A stretch of 64,000 bases of DNA from Stenogyne calaminthoides (Eukaryota > Streptophyta > Magnoliopsida > Lamiales > Lamiaceae), in the NCBI GenBank assembly GCA_037126765.1, contig JBBCBC010000001.1, positions 36,998,804-37,062,803 of the forward strand. The letters are read 5' to 3'. The notes beneath the pieces are model-generated. The model had not been told where the DNA came from. It searched no databases and worked only from the letters and a program-made list of their open reading frames with translations. Position numbers and translations under genes: made by a program. Positions within the stretch are counted from its first letter, which is position 1. Each line of letters opens with the position of its first letter. Shown here piece after piece: positions 43,095 to 55,749 of the stretch.

Positions 43095-45499
43095 ATGCCT
43101 TCTAAGAAACTTCCTATGTTCTCTGTTGAGAGCTATGACCTATGGAGACTGAGAATGGAGGCTCATCTGTATTCAAAACATGAAAGAATGTGGAGAGTGA
43201 TTTCTGAAGGACCATTCAAAGTTACTGTTGTGAATCCCAGAATCACTGATACTGAGAGAAATGATCCCAGTGATGAATTTCGTAAACCTGATGACCAAGT
43301 TACTCCTGATGAGAGGAAATTAGTCAACTTGGACTACATTGCTAAAGATACTCTATAGAGCACTATTGATGATGGTGTTATGGGGATGATCTCTCACTGT
43401 GAAACTGCAAAAGAGATATGGGACACACTTGCTGTTATGTGCAAGGCACATATCATATTAAAGAAAACAAACTTTCTGTTGCTATTGGAAAGTTTGATAG
43501 CTTTGAAATGGAAGATGGTGAATCCATTGACAAATTGGAAGTCAGATTCACTAGCAATATGAATGATCTGAATGCTCTTGGGAAAAGATACCCACAGAGA
43601 GAAGTGGCACTGAAAATTCTTAGAGGTCTATCTAAGAAATGGGATATACATGCTGTGGTGATTGAAAACACAAAAAGTATTAATTCCATGCCATACCAAC
43701 AAGTTTTCTCTGAGTTGAAAGCTTATGAATTTGTGATTGATCAAAAAACTAAGAAATCTAATAGCAAAGATGATTCTTTATCTAGCAAGAATGTGGCTTT
43801 TAAAGCCAAAGAGAAATCCTGTAAAGCTAGAGAGTCTGAGAACTCACTTGCCAGAAATCAGGATGAGCAGGAGGATAAGCTAGTACTGATGGCAAGGAGG
43901 TTTGAAAGACTTAATAGCAGATATGGAAAATATAAGAAATACTACAGGAATCACAGGTACAAGAGAAACTCAGAAGCTGAGGACAGATCCACTGAGAAAA
44001 GGAAGGACCAGAAAGCTGAAGGATCCTCATCCAAAAAGAAGGACTCCAAGACCAAGGAGGAAAGTGATCAGGATGATGATACCAACAAATGCTACAACTG
44101 TCAGAAGAAAGGTCACTTCCAATATGACTGCCCTGAGCTAAGTGCTAAAGAAAGAAAGGAGAGATAAGCCAAGAGAGACAGAAAGATCTCCAGCAAGAAG
44201 GCTATGATTGCTGAAGAAGAAGGACAATCTGAAGAAGGATCCAGTTCCTCAGATGAAATATTCTCAGATAGTGACAGTGATGATGTCTGCCTTGTTGCTA
44301 TGGAGGAGGTAAATTCTTATATCTCTGTTGTTGCTCCTACACAAGCACATGAGTTCTCAAGTTCAACTGTAAACAATAATTTTGACCTGATGGATTCTTT
44401 TGAGAATCTTATGAAGGACTATTCTGTGTTATAAGAACTGCTCACTGAAACTCAAGAGCATAACAAGGAACTGACTGCTGAGAATCTGAAGTGGAAATAC
44501 TCTAAAAATGCTGAGATCACTTCTCAATTGATGGGAACTACTGATGAACTAGATGTTCTGAAAGTACAACTCTCTGAAAAAGAGAAGGTGATAGAAATCC
44601 TGAATGGAAAATTAGAGAAATCCACTGAAGAGATTCAGCTTGTCAGAACTGAGTTCAATGACCTCTTTGAGAAACATGAGACTCTAAAGAAATGTGAGGA
44701 TAGTGAGCAGAGAAAGTTAGCTCTATTGAATTCTGCATCTAAAGTGATAGATGAAATTCAGAGTTATCAAAGACCTGCAACTATAAAGGCTGGATTGGGA
44801 TATAATCCAGGGGAAACCTCACAAGGTCTTCTGAATGCTGCATCTAGTAGCATCAAGACTGTCTTTGTTAAACCAGTGGCATCAAATCTTCTTACTAAAG
44901 AACAGCCCAAGGTTTTAGACAATGGTAAAGGACCTATGGTTTCAGAGAAACTGAAGGGTCAGGAAAGAAAGCCCAAACCTCAGGAAAAGGCTAGAAAACC
45001 TGAACACTCAGTAGGAAATTTTCAGGCCAGTACTTCAAAGCCTCAGGCTAAGAATACCAACCTGAAGAGATCTGCACTGAACCATCAGAGGAATTTTCAG
45101 AAGAGAAACACTCAGCAAGGATATTCTCAACTGAGAAGACCAAGTCCTCAGATTACTGAAAGACCTCAATTTCAGTACAGGCAACCTAAACTCCACTTGC
45201 CTAAGGGTAAAGGTTCCCTGAACCCAAGTCAGCAGAGACAGAGACCAGCTGCACCAAAGCCAAAACACTTGAACAAGAGGCCTGAACCCAAGAAGAACTC
45301 TAAGGCTCATGTTCATGCTAAGGCTGGCACTCATACACAGGGTACTGCCAAGGCACCTAGGGTGGTGAATGGGTATGTAGATGTTTATGGGAGACAAATC
45401 AGCCACTCTAAAGTAATTAGAGTTATCAGGCAGATTTGGGTTCCAAAAGGTACAGCTAACCTGGTAGGACCCTACACCAAATGGGTACCTAAGAACTGA
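43095..45499 (+). pseudogene. Copia B gag, frameshifted, zinc knuckle present
   Basis: The ATG at 43095 opens MPSKKLPMFSVESYDLWRLR, the usual gag N-terminus of this class (a UBN2-like capsid region, WxLRMEAHL, then ISHCETAKEIWDTL). TAG at 43356-43358 and a frameshift near 43430 interrupt it. The frame then runs through MEDGESIDKLEVRFTSNMND to a CCHC knuckle (CYNCQKKGHFQYDC, about 44092-44133). Stops at 44165 and 44432 follow. The distal part (44528-45499) is a coiled-coil then basic Q/P/K-rich region ending WVPKGTANLVGPYTKWVPKN. The large gag with long linker is typical of Sireviruses. Confidence 0.88.
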
Positions 45500-45556
45500 T
45501 CTGTTTTTTAGGAAAAAGAAAAGGGCACTGAGCTGAATGAAGACAACATAGCCCTG

Positions 45557-46096
45557 ATGAGTGGAAATGAATTGGCACCTATTGTATGGTATCTGGACAG
45601 TGGATGTTCAAGACATATGACAGGATATAAGCAATTACTCACTGACTATGTTGAGCAAAAAGGCCCTCAGATTACATTTGGAGACAACTCAAAAGGACAA
45701 ACTGAAGGATATGGAACTCTTGAAGTTGATTATGTTCATATCCATGGTGTTTCATATGTATCTAGTTTAAAGCATAACTTGCTTTCTATCAGTCAATTCT
45801 GTGACAAAGGATTCAGTGTTGAGTTCTCAAAGAACTTATGTTATGTGAAAGACAATGCTTCACAGAAAATTCTACTGACTGGTACTAGAAAAGAAAATGT
45901 GTATCTTGCTGATTGGAGTTCATTTCCTAAATATACATGTTTGGTTGCTAAAAGTTCCACAGATACCAGTTGGTTGTGGCACAAAAGGCTGAATCACTTA
46001 AACTTCAAAACCCTGAACAAACTTGCAAGATTAGCACTTGTGAGGGGGTTACCAAATGAAGTGTTCAGTAAAGATCATGTTTGTGATGCTTGTTAG
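45557..46096 (+). pseudogene. Copia B protease and GAG-pre-integrase
   Basis: The aspartic protease active site is intact (VWYLDSGCSRHMTGYKQ). The GAG-pre-integrase domain follows (SWLWHKRLNHLNFKTLNKLARLALVRG). The frame stops at TAG 46094-46096, directly after HVCDAC, where the polyprotein should continue (KGKQIRASFKS is in frame after the stop). It is therefore one nonsense mutation away from continuity with integrase. Confidence 0.9.
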
Positions 46097-46888
46097 AAAG
46101 GAAAGCAAATCAGAGCATCATTCAAAAGCAAAGTAGATGTTTCTACTGACAGAATATTACAATTGTTACATATGGATCTCTTTGGTCCAGTGACACCTGT
46201 GAGCACTAATGGCAGGAAATATACACTTGTGGTAGTTGATGACTACTTTAGATACACATGGGTCATATTCTTACTCAGTAAGAAAGAGACTCAGACAAAA
46301 CTGCCTGAACTACTGAAAAGACTCAGTACTGAAAAGAATCTGAGTGTGGTCAAAATCAGATCAGATAAAGGAACTGAATTTATCAACCATATTATATCTG
46401 ATTATTGTGCAGCAAATGGAAAAGCTCATGAAACATCAGCTGCAAGGACCCCACAACAAAATGATGTTGCTGAAAGAAGAAATAAGACTCTGAAAGAAGC
46501 TGCAAGAACAATGATTGCTGAAGCTATCAACACTGCATGCTACTCTCAGAACAGATCCATGCTGACCAAGAATCAAGGAAAAACTCCTTATGAGCTGTGG
46601 AATGAAAGGAAGTCTCTTGTTTCTTTCTTTCGTGTGTTTGGTTGCAAGTGTTTCATACACAATAATGGTAAAGATCAGTTGAAAACTTTTGATAGCAAAG
46701 CTGATGAAGGAATATTCTTAGGACATTCTGAAGTAAGTAAAGTCTTTAGAGTTTACAACTGTAGGACTCTTATTGTGGAAGAAACACCTCATGTTATTTT
46801 TGATGAATCTACTTGTGTTCAGAAGAAACAGGAACATGACTCAAGAGAACTGACCAAGAGAATCACCAGACTTAGCCTGAAAAAGTAA
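46097..46888 (+). pseudogene. Copia B integrase
   Basis: The catalytic triad is readable: Asp in LLHMDLFGPV, Asp in IRSDKGTEF, Glu in PQQNDVAERRNKTL (the family usually has NGVAER, so Gly is Asp here). The C-terminal domain has VFGCKCFIHNNGKDQLKTFDSKADEGIFLGHS and ETPHVIFDE. The frame stops at TAA 46886-46888. The expected motif around the middle (YFAEAxNTAxYxxNR) is partly changed (MIAEAINTACYSQNRSML). It cannot be expressed with its neighbours because of the flanking stops. Confidence 0.9.
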
Positions 46889-47090
46889 CCCTCTGAACCT
46901 GAAAAAAAGAAGTCAGTCACTTTCTATGAATGGAGTGCATCAGACTCAGACAAAGAAGTTCAGGATGGAAAAAACTTAGGATGGTGAGACTCAGGATAGA
47001 AATTCTCCACTGAAGGAAAGCCAACACACTGAAGCTGACCAATCTGAACATACACCAGTTCAGACTCAGGTATGTAATGCTAATGAAGAT

Positions 47091-47939
47091 GTGGTCACAG
47101 CTGAGGCAAACTCTGAATCTATCGACCAAGGGGGAACAAATGTCTCTGACAATGTTCTGAATAGAATTTCCCCTGAGGAAGATGATTCCCTTTCTCCTTT
47201 TCTGTTGTTCCCTGAATTCGATGAAATACCTGAACCTAACATTTCTGATGTTGAGGATACTACTGAAGGGGGAACATCCAGGAGAAAATGGTTGGATAGT
47301 CATCCTACAAGTCAGATTGTGGGTGATCTATCAGAAGGTTTCAAAACAAGAAGGTTCCATGGAGAAAGTGTTTTGTTCTGCTGCTTCCTATCTGAAAAAG
47401 AACCTACTGAGATTGAAGAAGCTCTACAAGATTCATTATGCATTGTTGCTATGCAAGAAGAGTTGAATAAGTTCACAAGAAATGAAGTTTGGGAGCTAGT
47501 GGATAGACCTAAAAGGCACAATGTGATTGGAACTAAGTGGGTATTCAAGAATAAGAGAGATGAAAACAACAACATTGTGAGAAACAAGGCAAGGCTAGTT
47601 GCAAAAGGTTATTCTCAAGAAGAAGGCTTGGATTATGATGAAACCTTTGCACCTGTTGCAAGATTAGAAGCCATCAGATTGTTTCTTGCATATGCTGCCC
47701 ACATGAAATTCACAGTCTATCAGATGGATGTGAAAAGTGCATTTCTGAATGGTGTGCTTAAGGAGGAAGTATATGTGGAACAACCTCCAGGATTTTGTCA
47801 GAATGACCAAGTTTACAGGCTCAGGAAAGCCTTGTATGGTCTTAAGCAAGCACCCAGAGCATGGTATGATACCCTTTCTCAGTTTCTTACTGACCATGTT
47901 TTATCAAAGGAACTGTTAATAGAACTCTGTTCAGGATAG
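47091..47939 (+). pseudogene. Copia B reverse transcriptase N-terminal half
   Basis: An acidic linker (47091-47430) is followed by RT blocks FTRNEVWELVDRPKRHNVIGTKWVFKNKRDENN, ARLVAKGYSQEEGLDYDETFAPVARLEAIR, YQMDVKSAFLNGVLKEEVYVEQPPGF and YRLRKALYGLKQAPRAWYDTLS. A frameshift near 47905 leads to a stop at 47939, just before the catalytic YVDD block, which is in another frame. Confidence 0.92.
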
Positions 47940-48863
47940 AAGATGGGAAAGATATCTTACTTGTTCAGATTTATGTGGATGACATCATATTTGGTTCTCC
48001 AAATCATCAGTTGTGTGAGAAGTTTTCCACTCTGATGAAAGGAAAGTTTGAAATGTCTATGATGGGGGAGATGAATTTCTTTCTTGGACTTCAGGTGAAA
48101 CAAACTAAGGAAGGAATCTTCATCAATCAAGTAAAATACACCAGAGATCTGATTGCAAAGTATGGTGTACAGAATTGCAATGCAGTTAGAATTCCCATGA
48201 ATACTAACTACAAGATGGATCCTGATCCTGAAGGCAAATCAGTAAATCACACTGATTATAGAGGGATCATTGGATCATTGTTATATCTCACTGCAAGTAG
48301 GCCTGATATAACATTTACTGTTGGGATATGTGCAAGATACCAAGCTAATCCTAAGGCTAGTCATATGGAGGCTGCCAAGAAGATTCTGAAATATCTTAAA
48401 GGCACTGTGAATAGAGGATTATGGTATCCAACTGATGATTACCTTGAATTAACTGGTTATTCAGATGCTGACTATGGAAGATGTAGAATTGACAGGAAGT
48501 CTACCACAGGAACTTGTCAATTTCTTGGAAGTAAACTGATATCATGGCTTCAGGAAGCTGTTGTGCACAGATTCTTTGGCTCAGACAACAATTGAGGGAT
48601 TATAAGATTATAGTCAATGAAGTACCTATATTTTGTGATAATAATAGTGCAATTGCTATTACACAAAATCCAGTATTGCACACCAGATGTAAGCATGTTG
48701 ATATCAGACATCACTTCATCTGAGATCATGTTGAGAAGAAAGACATCAGAATGGAGAAAATTCATACTGATAAACAGAGAGTTGATATCTTGACTAAACC
48801 TTTGGCTAAATCAAGATTTCAGGAACTATCAGTTGAATTAGGAATGTTGGATCCAGGTGAATA
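47940..48863 (+). pseudogene. Copia B RT catalytic half and RNase H, with catalytic block deleted
   Basis: The RT catalytic motif is intact (IYVDDIIFGSPN, about 47967-48002), then GEMNFFLGLQVKQTKEGIFINQ, GSLLYLTASRPDI and GYSDADYGRCRIDRKSTTGTCQF. At SWL, near 48545, about 60 bases that encode the FSKKQTxVATSTAEAEYIA block in copia A are missing, removing a catalytic Glu of RNase H. Further on, FCDNNSAIAITQNPVLHTRCKHVDIRHHFI, a TGA near 48721, and ILTKPLA are readable; the end is TAA at 48861-48863. Confidence 0.9.
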
Positions 48864-49493
48864 AGGCAAATCTGAAAAATTGAAGATTTTCAGATGCATG
48901 AAGTTTTTCAGGTTTTACTGAAAAACTCAGGATAAAATTGAGAGTCCTGAACACTGAGTCTTGGGAAACTCAGTTATCCTGAAGTTCAGTACTCAGTATT
49001 ATACTGACATTTTATCAAGGTCAAAACTCAGTAAGACTGATGGAGAAAAATAGTCTGAAGAAGTATTGACTCATGCACCACATTTATTGTCTACCTGAAT
49101 CTCAGTAATCATTTGCAATAAATGACAAAACACCTGAAGGAATAATTGGGCGGGACGTTTGAAATTCTCGAGGAAAGTCAATGGTCTGCAGGAACAGTAA
49201 TTAAATGCACTAATTCATTAATCACCAAAAAAAGGGTAAAAATTGGCGGCTAGTACTCCCTATTTGTCCTTTCAACTACCCGATTTGAGCCTAAATTGAT
49301 CCTAACCGTTAATTCTTTAAAACTGCACGATTTTCCTTGGATCAAAACCGATTTCAAATATATACCTCTTTAAAAACTTCCCTTATACACTATTTCATAA
49401 ACCTTGCGTATTCACAGATACTCTGCTTCAAAATCTTCGATTGCCCAAAATTTTTTACCTATCTCAAAACCCTTCACCAGAAATTCTCCAAAA
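48864..49493 (+). other. Copia B spacer between pol and extra ORF
   Basis: No ORF. The region has CTGA-rich stretches in its first half and ends in a leader resembling that of copia A (AACCGTTAATTCTTTAAAACTGCACGA; CTTCAAAATCTTCGATTG). A TATA-like string (AAATATATACC) lies at about 49357. Similar leaders before the extra ORF in two divergent copias suggest separate expression of this ORF; that is an inference. Confidence 0.45.
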
Positions 49494-52492
49494 ATGACTC
49501 TCGCAATCTTTGACAAACTTGCCGTTACCAACAAACCATGCTATGAGAATGTTGTTTCTCTAGATGGTACAACCAATGCAGTACACGAAGAAGAGGCACT
49601 GCACATGACACGTTTGGCTAAGCTCACCTGCCTGGTCTCGAATCGCCCAGATGCAGAATACACAAGAGAGGTAATCAAATTCGTTACAAATATGAAACTT
49701 GATGAGAATAATTGCATTGGGTCTAAGATTATCGTCTCTCATTTGGAACATGGCACAAAATTTGTGGATTTTGTTAGAGAGCTTTTCATTATCCCTAAAA
49801 ATCTAAATGTTGTTTATGAGTTGAATGATGAGGAGAGAATCCTACTGTATACATGATGGGTAGGGAACAAGAATACTTGGATGGAATTGTGGAAGCACCT
49901 GTTAAACTCGAGGCCACATTGAATAAGAAGTATTTGAAACCTAAGTATCGGGTACTTCTTGACATTGTGAGCAGATGCATCATGAGCGGGACTGGAAGTC
50001 TTGAGCAAATTAGTAGGCCTAAATTGAGATTGATGGCTGCTATTGAAGACTCTCCTTCCAGAGCTTTTAATTGGTTGCAATATTTGATAATAATAGTTAG
50101 TAATCAAGCTGATCATATAACAAAGGAAAAGGATGGGGCTATTGTAATCAAGAAGAGAATATTGCACGCCACCAAGATTGCTTACATTTTGGAAACAAGC
50201 AAGGACGAAAATGATATCTTTGCAAAATCAAGGGATTATCCTATATCCAAGATTATGTTCAGATCAACCAAGAAAGGGATGAAAGGTAAGAAGGACAAGC
50301 CTGCTGAATCTCAAGAGGAGACGATAGAAGAAGAAGCTGAAGTAGAAGCATCAGTGGTTGAATCAATAAGGGAAACAAGGAAAACAATTCAGCAAGTTAC
50401 TGAATCAAAGCATGGAGGAGGACAAACTAAGAGGGAGGCTGGAGAGAAATTGAAGACAAAAACCTTAGCTCCTACAAAACGGAAAAGGCTTCAGACAATT
50501 GCTGAAAAGGAAGCCAGTGAAACTGAGGAAAACCAACCTGAAACTCAGCAAGGTCTGAAATCACCACTCCAGGTGTTAGCACAGGTGGTGAAGAATATTG
50601 GAGAAAAGGAAATTGCTGAGGAAAAAGTATTCTCTGAAGTAATGGAAACTTCCATTGCTAAAGACAAGATTTCTCAAGAAATCTTTACAGGTTCCCAACA
50701 ACCTGATAAATATAGCCAAAAAAAGATCCCAACCTCTCACCCCTCAGAGCCAAATGAACCCCAGAACATATTGAATCTAGATGCTCTTCTCACTGAACCA
50801 TTCCTTGATCCATTAGCCCTACAGTTTGTTCAGCCCAATGAGACAATTGTTCCTCCACCACCTCAAAAAGGAGAAGCAGAAGAAGCTGAGTGGAGAGGAA
50901 AGGGAGAAATATTTGTTCTTGATAGATATCCTGAACTCTCAGAGTTTCCTGACCTTCAGGATCTATTTACCTGACTCAAGACAACTGTGTACATCCTGAA
51001 TCAGACCCTACCAGAGATGCTGAATATCGCTGCATTCAGAGGAGAAGATTGGTGGGCTGAGGAAACTGCTGTTCTTACTGAATTCTCAGGATTCAGAAAG
51101 ACCAAACTCAAGATGAAGGTCTCATACTTTGATGACCTAGTCAAGAAGAAAATTGCTGAAAGAAAATCCAGTGACCAAGGAGAAGGGAGTTCGAAGGAAG
51201 CTGAAAAAGACAAAGATGGAAATGCTGAGAAAGGTCCTGAACCTGAAAAGGACACTCAGGCTGAAAAAGCTTCTGAACCTGAGAAAGATAATCAAGCTGA
51301 GAAGGTCATGCCAGTTGCTATCACTACTAATCCTCAGACTGAAGATAGAGCACTTCAGGTATCATTTGACACTATCACTCATTATGCCAAAATTACTGAA
51401 GTTCCTATCATTAAGTTTGTTGATTGTGGTATGCAGACTGAGGCTCAATCGAGTTATACATCTCAAGCTCAAATAGTTGATCTGACTTCTGTCTTGGAGG
51501 AATTGAAGAAAGTTGAGCCAATGACAGCCAAGCTCACTCAGATGGAATCAATGATGGCTGATCAATTCAAAAAGATGGATGCTGCTCTGCATGATCAAGT
51601 TCAGCACATGGCTAAGCTGAGCACATCTACAGACCTTCAAGCAGCTCAGGGGGAAGTCACTGAAAAGATTACTACTTTAGAGACTCAGATAGGTGTAGTG
51701 TCCAAGGAAATTTCTGAAGAACTAAATGCCAAATACATTGAGAGGACTGCCTATCTTGAGAAGAATGAGGAGATGATTAAGTCAGTTGTTGAGGACATGA
51801 GCTCATTACTCATGACCAAGATAACAGAACTAATGAATGGAGTTCTTGCCCAACAGTTTGGACCGCTCTCAGATGAAGTTTCTGTTGGCAAGAATGTCCT
51901 GAGAAGAATGGATGATGAATTAGATGTTCTAGCTGGTGAGATAAGGGCTATCAACAAAGAACAGTTTCATATGGATGCTACACTTTCCCAGATCCTTCCA
52001 ATCTATGATGCCAAAAAGGGGGAAAGGAATGCTCACTCCACAAAGGGTAAGCTAGATGAGCATTTGAGAAAAACCCTTGAAAGAAAGGCTCAGCAGGAAC
52101 TCAAGGCTCAGCATGTTCTGAAAACACTGAAAGAAATTGAAAAAACTGAGAAGCTGAAATCAGTAGAGCCAGAAGACACTGAGTTCTTGCAGATTGATAG
52201 AGAAATAATTCAGGAAGCTATGATCTTGAGGAGATCTGAGAGGAGAGAAGCTGAGACTAGCCTGACTGCTGCTGCTCATGCTGTGGTGGAGACAGCTGAT
52301 CCCAAAAGAGCAGAGAAAAGGAAGTCCGTAGCATTTGTGGAAACTGAGAGGAAGAAAAAGAAAGTTGCGGCAAAGCCAAACATTTCAAAACCAATCCAGA
52401 GAAAGCTGGTTGCTGATTTTTCTGAAGAATCTGAAACTCAGGAAGAAACTGAAACTGAGTCAGAAAAACTGCTCAAAGAAGGTTTTGGTACT
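49494..52492 (+). pseudogene. Copia B extra (envelope-position) ORF, part before gypsy C
   Basis: The ATG at 49494 (MTLAIFDKLAVTNKPCYENV) starts a globular N-terminal domain. It changes frame near 49850 and continues as YLDGIVEAPVKLEATLNKKY, KYRVLLDIVSRCIMS and VIKKRILHATKIAYILETSK. From about 50240 it is a long charged region rich in Lys, Glu and Gln. A TGA at 50972-50974 interrupts it in the same frame; then come WWAEETAVLTEFSGFRKTKL and heptad-like coiled-coil stretches (51480-52100). It runs into the gypsy C insertion at 52492. The length before insertion is about 1000 codons. The position is that of Sirevirus envelope-like ORFs. I see no clear signal peptide or membrane anchor, so an envelope role is not shown. 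Confidence 0.75.
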
Positions 52493-53082
52493 TGTTGTAC
52501 GGGGAAATAACCCGACCTAATGGAGGCTTGGGATTGGGTAATCTCATGTTTAGCTTGTTATCCGACTTCATCCAGCTAGAGCAAGGCGGGAGGCGACTTT
52601 GAAGTCTCGGAAGGTCGCTAGCGGCTTGACGTAGCAAAGAAGTCGCAGAGCGACTTGAAAGAATCAGACATCACGGTCGAAGAAGTCGCGACTTTGGTTA
52701 GAGATAAATATGGATAAGATTCGGGCAGTTATGGTGAGGCGGATTTCTCGGGATGTAACCAGGGAAAGAATATCCGTGAGCGCGACTTGCGGAGCAAGGA
52801 AGGAAGCCCAAATCAGCCCACTAGAGAAAGCCCACGAAGACTGTAGCCCTAGATTTGTGTCTATAAATATAACTTGTAATGCACATCGTAAAGGATTGAA
52901 ATCTTAGTACTCTAGGCATATATTATACAGTACAAATCCTGGCTTGGTGCCCCCAGACGTAGTCTATTCCAAAGACGAACTGGGTAATTAAATCACTTGT
53001 CATTTATTGCTTTCGCCGTGGCATTGATCGGAAAATTACTAAATTGTTTGCTTGTTCGCCGGTAACAAAACCGAGTACAACA
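52493..53082 (+). repeat. Gypsy C 5' LTR
   Basis: 590 bp, TG..CA ends, TATA-like TCTATAAATATAACTTG at about 52859-52875. The downstream block TGGTGCCCCCAGACGTAGTC is shared with the gypsy relic LTR at 37275-38017. A hand alignment with the 3' LTR gives roughly 35 substitutions (about 6 percent), mostly transitions, and no length difference. Confidence 0.95.
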
Positions 53083-53100
53083 ATTGGCGCCGTCTGTGGG
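53083..53100 (+). other. Gypsy C primer-binding site
   Basis: ATTGGCGCCGTCTGTGGG follows the LTR terminal CA directly. This TGGCGCC-type string is the usual PBS of plant Tat-lineage gypsy elements. Which tRNA it pairs with was not determined here. Confidence 0.8.
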
Positions 53101-53165
53101 AAGAGACAATTCCTGCGAAATCACTTTATTCGAAGGAAGACCCATCTTATCTCTGTTCAATACCA

Positions 53166-55030
53166 ATGGCAAGCAATCAAGCCAACCTGAACGGGCAAGA
53201 TCTGGACGCCCGCGATGGGCACGAGGCCTCTATGAGCCTCATCGCTCCGGCTCCCATCGCGATCGCCAGCAAGACCCGATAATGACCCCTGACTGGTGGA
53301 ATTTGGTGCAGACGCCCGAGGACGCAAAGGTCGTGATGGCCATCCTCAACAAGAAATGTCTCGCGTTTGACGAGGAGAACGTGCAGCCTCCCCCTAAGAA
53401 GGCCGCCCAGGAGGTCGTACCCTCAAAAAAGCAGACGGCTAAAACTCGAAAGGGCCATTCGGCGTGCTAACTGGCCTACGATCCGGCCAGACATGCCCTG
53501 GTCCGCAATCGCCAACTCCTCAAGAGGCCGGCAGGGTCGAGCAATGTGTTCGACCAACTTGGCGACTTCGGGGGTCGGTAAGTCCCGAGGAATGCGGAAG
53601 ATGAGGCACAATCTGAGCCTCGTCATGCTGAGCAGGTGGAGTCGCCCTCGCACTGAACCTCCACCACAACGAGATACCGAGGGGGTCGACCGCGCATTGC
53701 GGCGACCCCCTGGCGGTAAACGCGACCACTAATCGCCATGATGTTCAGGTCGCAGCGCTGACCCGCACGGTCAAGCAACTGATGAAGCGCATGGAGAGTC
53801 GAAACGGGCCAGCGGGGACATACCAATTCCTCCCTCAGAACTTTGGTCACCTTGGCGGCTACTCAAAGGAAGATCAATGTCGCGATCTTGGATCGCTACA
53901 GTGGGAACACCGACCTAAGGGTCCATGTAGCGAAGTACAATTCGTACATGGCTTCTATGGGCGCCACTGATGCGACCAAATGTCGGCTGTTCTCTCTGAC
54001 CTTGAGCGACCAGGCTCATCAATGGTTCACCTCTCTGCCGCCCCTGTCAGTGGACACTTTCGAGCAGCTCGCTCGCCTATTCTTAACGCATTTCACTGCC
54101 CTGGCGCCCCGACCTGCGACCAGGCAGCGCTTGATGAACACCCAGCAGGGGGATACTGAATCCGATCGGTCTTACATTGAGAGGATAGACAAGATGATTT
54201 TGGAAGGAGACCACTTTGGGGATGAAGCAAAATTGGTGGGGGCTGTCTCCGGCCTGAAGAAGGGGACCAAACTCTGGCGGCGCATGACGGCCGAGTACCC
54301 GACTAGCTACGCTGACTTTCGGAGGCGGGTTAGCGACCTGATACACACAGCGGAGCTCTTGGAATCCCGACTATCTGAGAATAAGGAGGTCGCGGAGCCC
54401 AAGAAAATCTCCAAAAAGTCATCTTCCCAGTACAAGCCGCCCGAAAGCTTCAAGCCTTTTGAGGAGAGCATTCCGGTGAAATTGATGGACGCTCTGGGCA
54501 TGACCCCCGAAAACATTTTCACCCAGATTCGGGAGCGGGAACTACTTCTCCCGCCCCGCCCAGTGAAGAACAAGGGCAGGCAGAACCCCAACAAGTACTG
54601 CCATTTCCACGAGCAAACCGGGCACTATACCAGTGAGTTCAAAGATCTGCTGGCTCAGCTCTGGAGACTGTATGAAGATGGCCTGCTTGACAAGTTCTTC
54701 AAGCGACCTCAGAAGAACGATGACCAGGCTCCGGGAGGCCGCCAACAAGAAGAACGCCCCCGCAGGAACGACAACCAGGGAGCAAGGCAGGGAGAACAAC
54801 TCGTTCCGCCCATGCCAGAGAATTCGGGGGATCTCATGATACACACTCTCTCCCCCTTAGGGACTGTCGGGGGGCTAGCCACCAGCTCCCCCTCCAAGCG
54901 AAGGATGAAAGCCAAAATAAAGGAGTTAGAGAACGCCAGGAAGATGGTGTTGCCCGTCCTCGTCGTTAGGGAAGAGTCCAGTACTATCGAGTTCGGGGAA
55001 CAAGACAAGGCCGGGGGTAGTCTACCCCAA
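53166..55030 (+). pseudogene. Gypsy C gag
   Basis: A candidate start MASNQANLNGQDLDARDG at 53166 is followed by frame changes (53084-53470 and 53367-53732 hold pieces). The capsid-type region is in the frame 53843-55123: LDRYSGNTDLRVHVAKYN, ATKCRLFSLTLSDQAHQWF, YIERIDKMILEG and YPTSYADFRRRVSDLIH, as in the Retrotrans_gag family. Near the C-terminus KYCHFHEQTGHYTSEF resembles a zinc knuckle in which the final Cys is Glu. The lysine-rich tail (SPSKRRMKAKIKELENARKM) leads to protease. Confidence 0.85.
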
Positions 55031-55040
55031 TGTCGATCCC

Positions 55041-55388
55041 TTGGTGATTTGGACCAACATCATGGGGACTATGGTGTGCCGACTTCTGGTCGACGGGGGG
55101 ACTTTCTGCAACATCCTTTTTAAGAAGACCCTCGATCAGCTCGGGGATTACAATGCCTATGTCGCCCCCTGCGACCACCTCATGAAAGGGTTTGGCGATG
55201 CTACTGTGAGGCCTATCGGGATGATCCGATTGGTCGTCGAGCTGGTTTCTACACTTAATAGTGAGGTTAGGGCAACTAGGCTGTTAGAATTTTTAGTAGT
55301 CGACCTCCCCAGCACCTACAATGGTTTCCTGGGGAGGCCTTTTGAACATGAATTCGAGGCTGCGTCCTCCACTTTCTATTTTGTGTAA
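55041..55388 (+). pseudogene. Gypsy C aspartic protease
   Basis: The active-site region reads VCRLLVDGGTFCNILF. The DGG form instead of DSG/DTG is common in plant Tat elements, so the Asp is kept. Further blocks PIGMIRLVVEL and LVVDLPSTYNGFLGRP match this protease class. The frame stops at TAA 55386-55388 and is shifted relative to gag. Confidence 0.85.
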
Positions 55389-55749
55389 AGTTTCCCACCA
55401 AGAGTCGGGTGGTCGGCACCGTTAAGGGCGACCAAGTTGATGCAAGAGGTTGTTTGATTTACTCTTCGTCTCCTTTCAATTCTGCACTAGTACCTATCAA
55501 ACAAGCACTTGTAATAGATACCAATAAACAGAATGAAGAATTAAGTGAGGTAAGGATAAACAGGAAAAGAACCTACAGCGACCTCGACCCAAGAATAGGG
55601 CACGAACCTGATGAATTCCTGATCGAGGCCGAAATAAAAAATCCCAGACAAGATGGCCCTAGATCCGTCCCGGGGGAAGATCTAGAGTCGATCCAACTCG
55701 CCCAGATCTGGAGGTCATTATTGGCTACAAGATACCGAGCGACCTGAAG

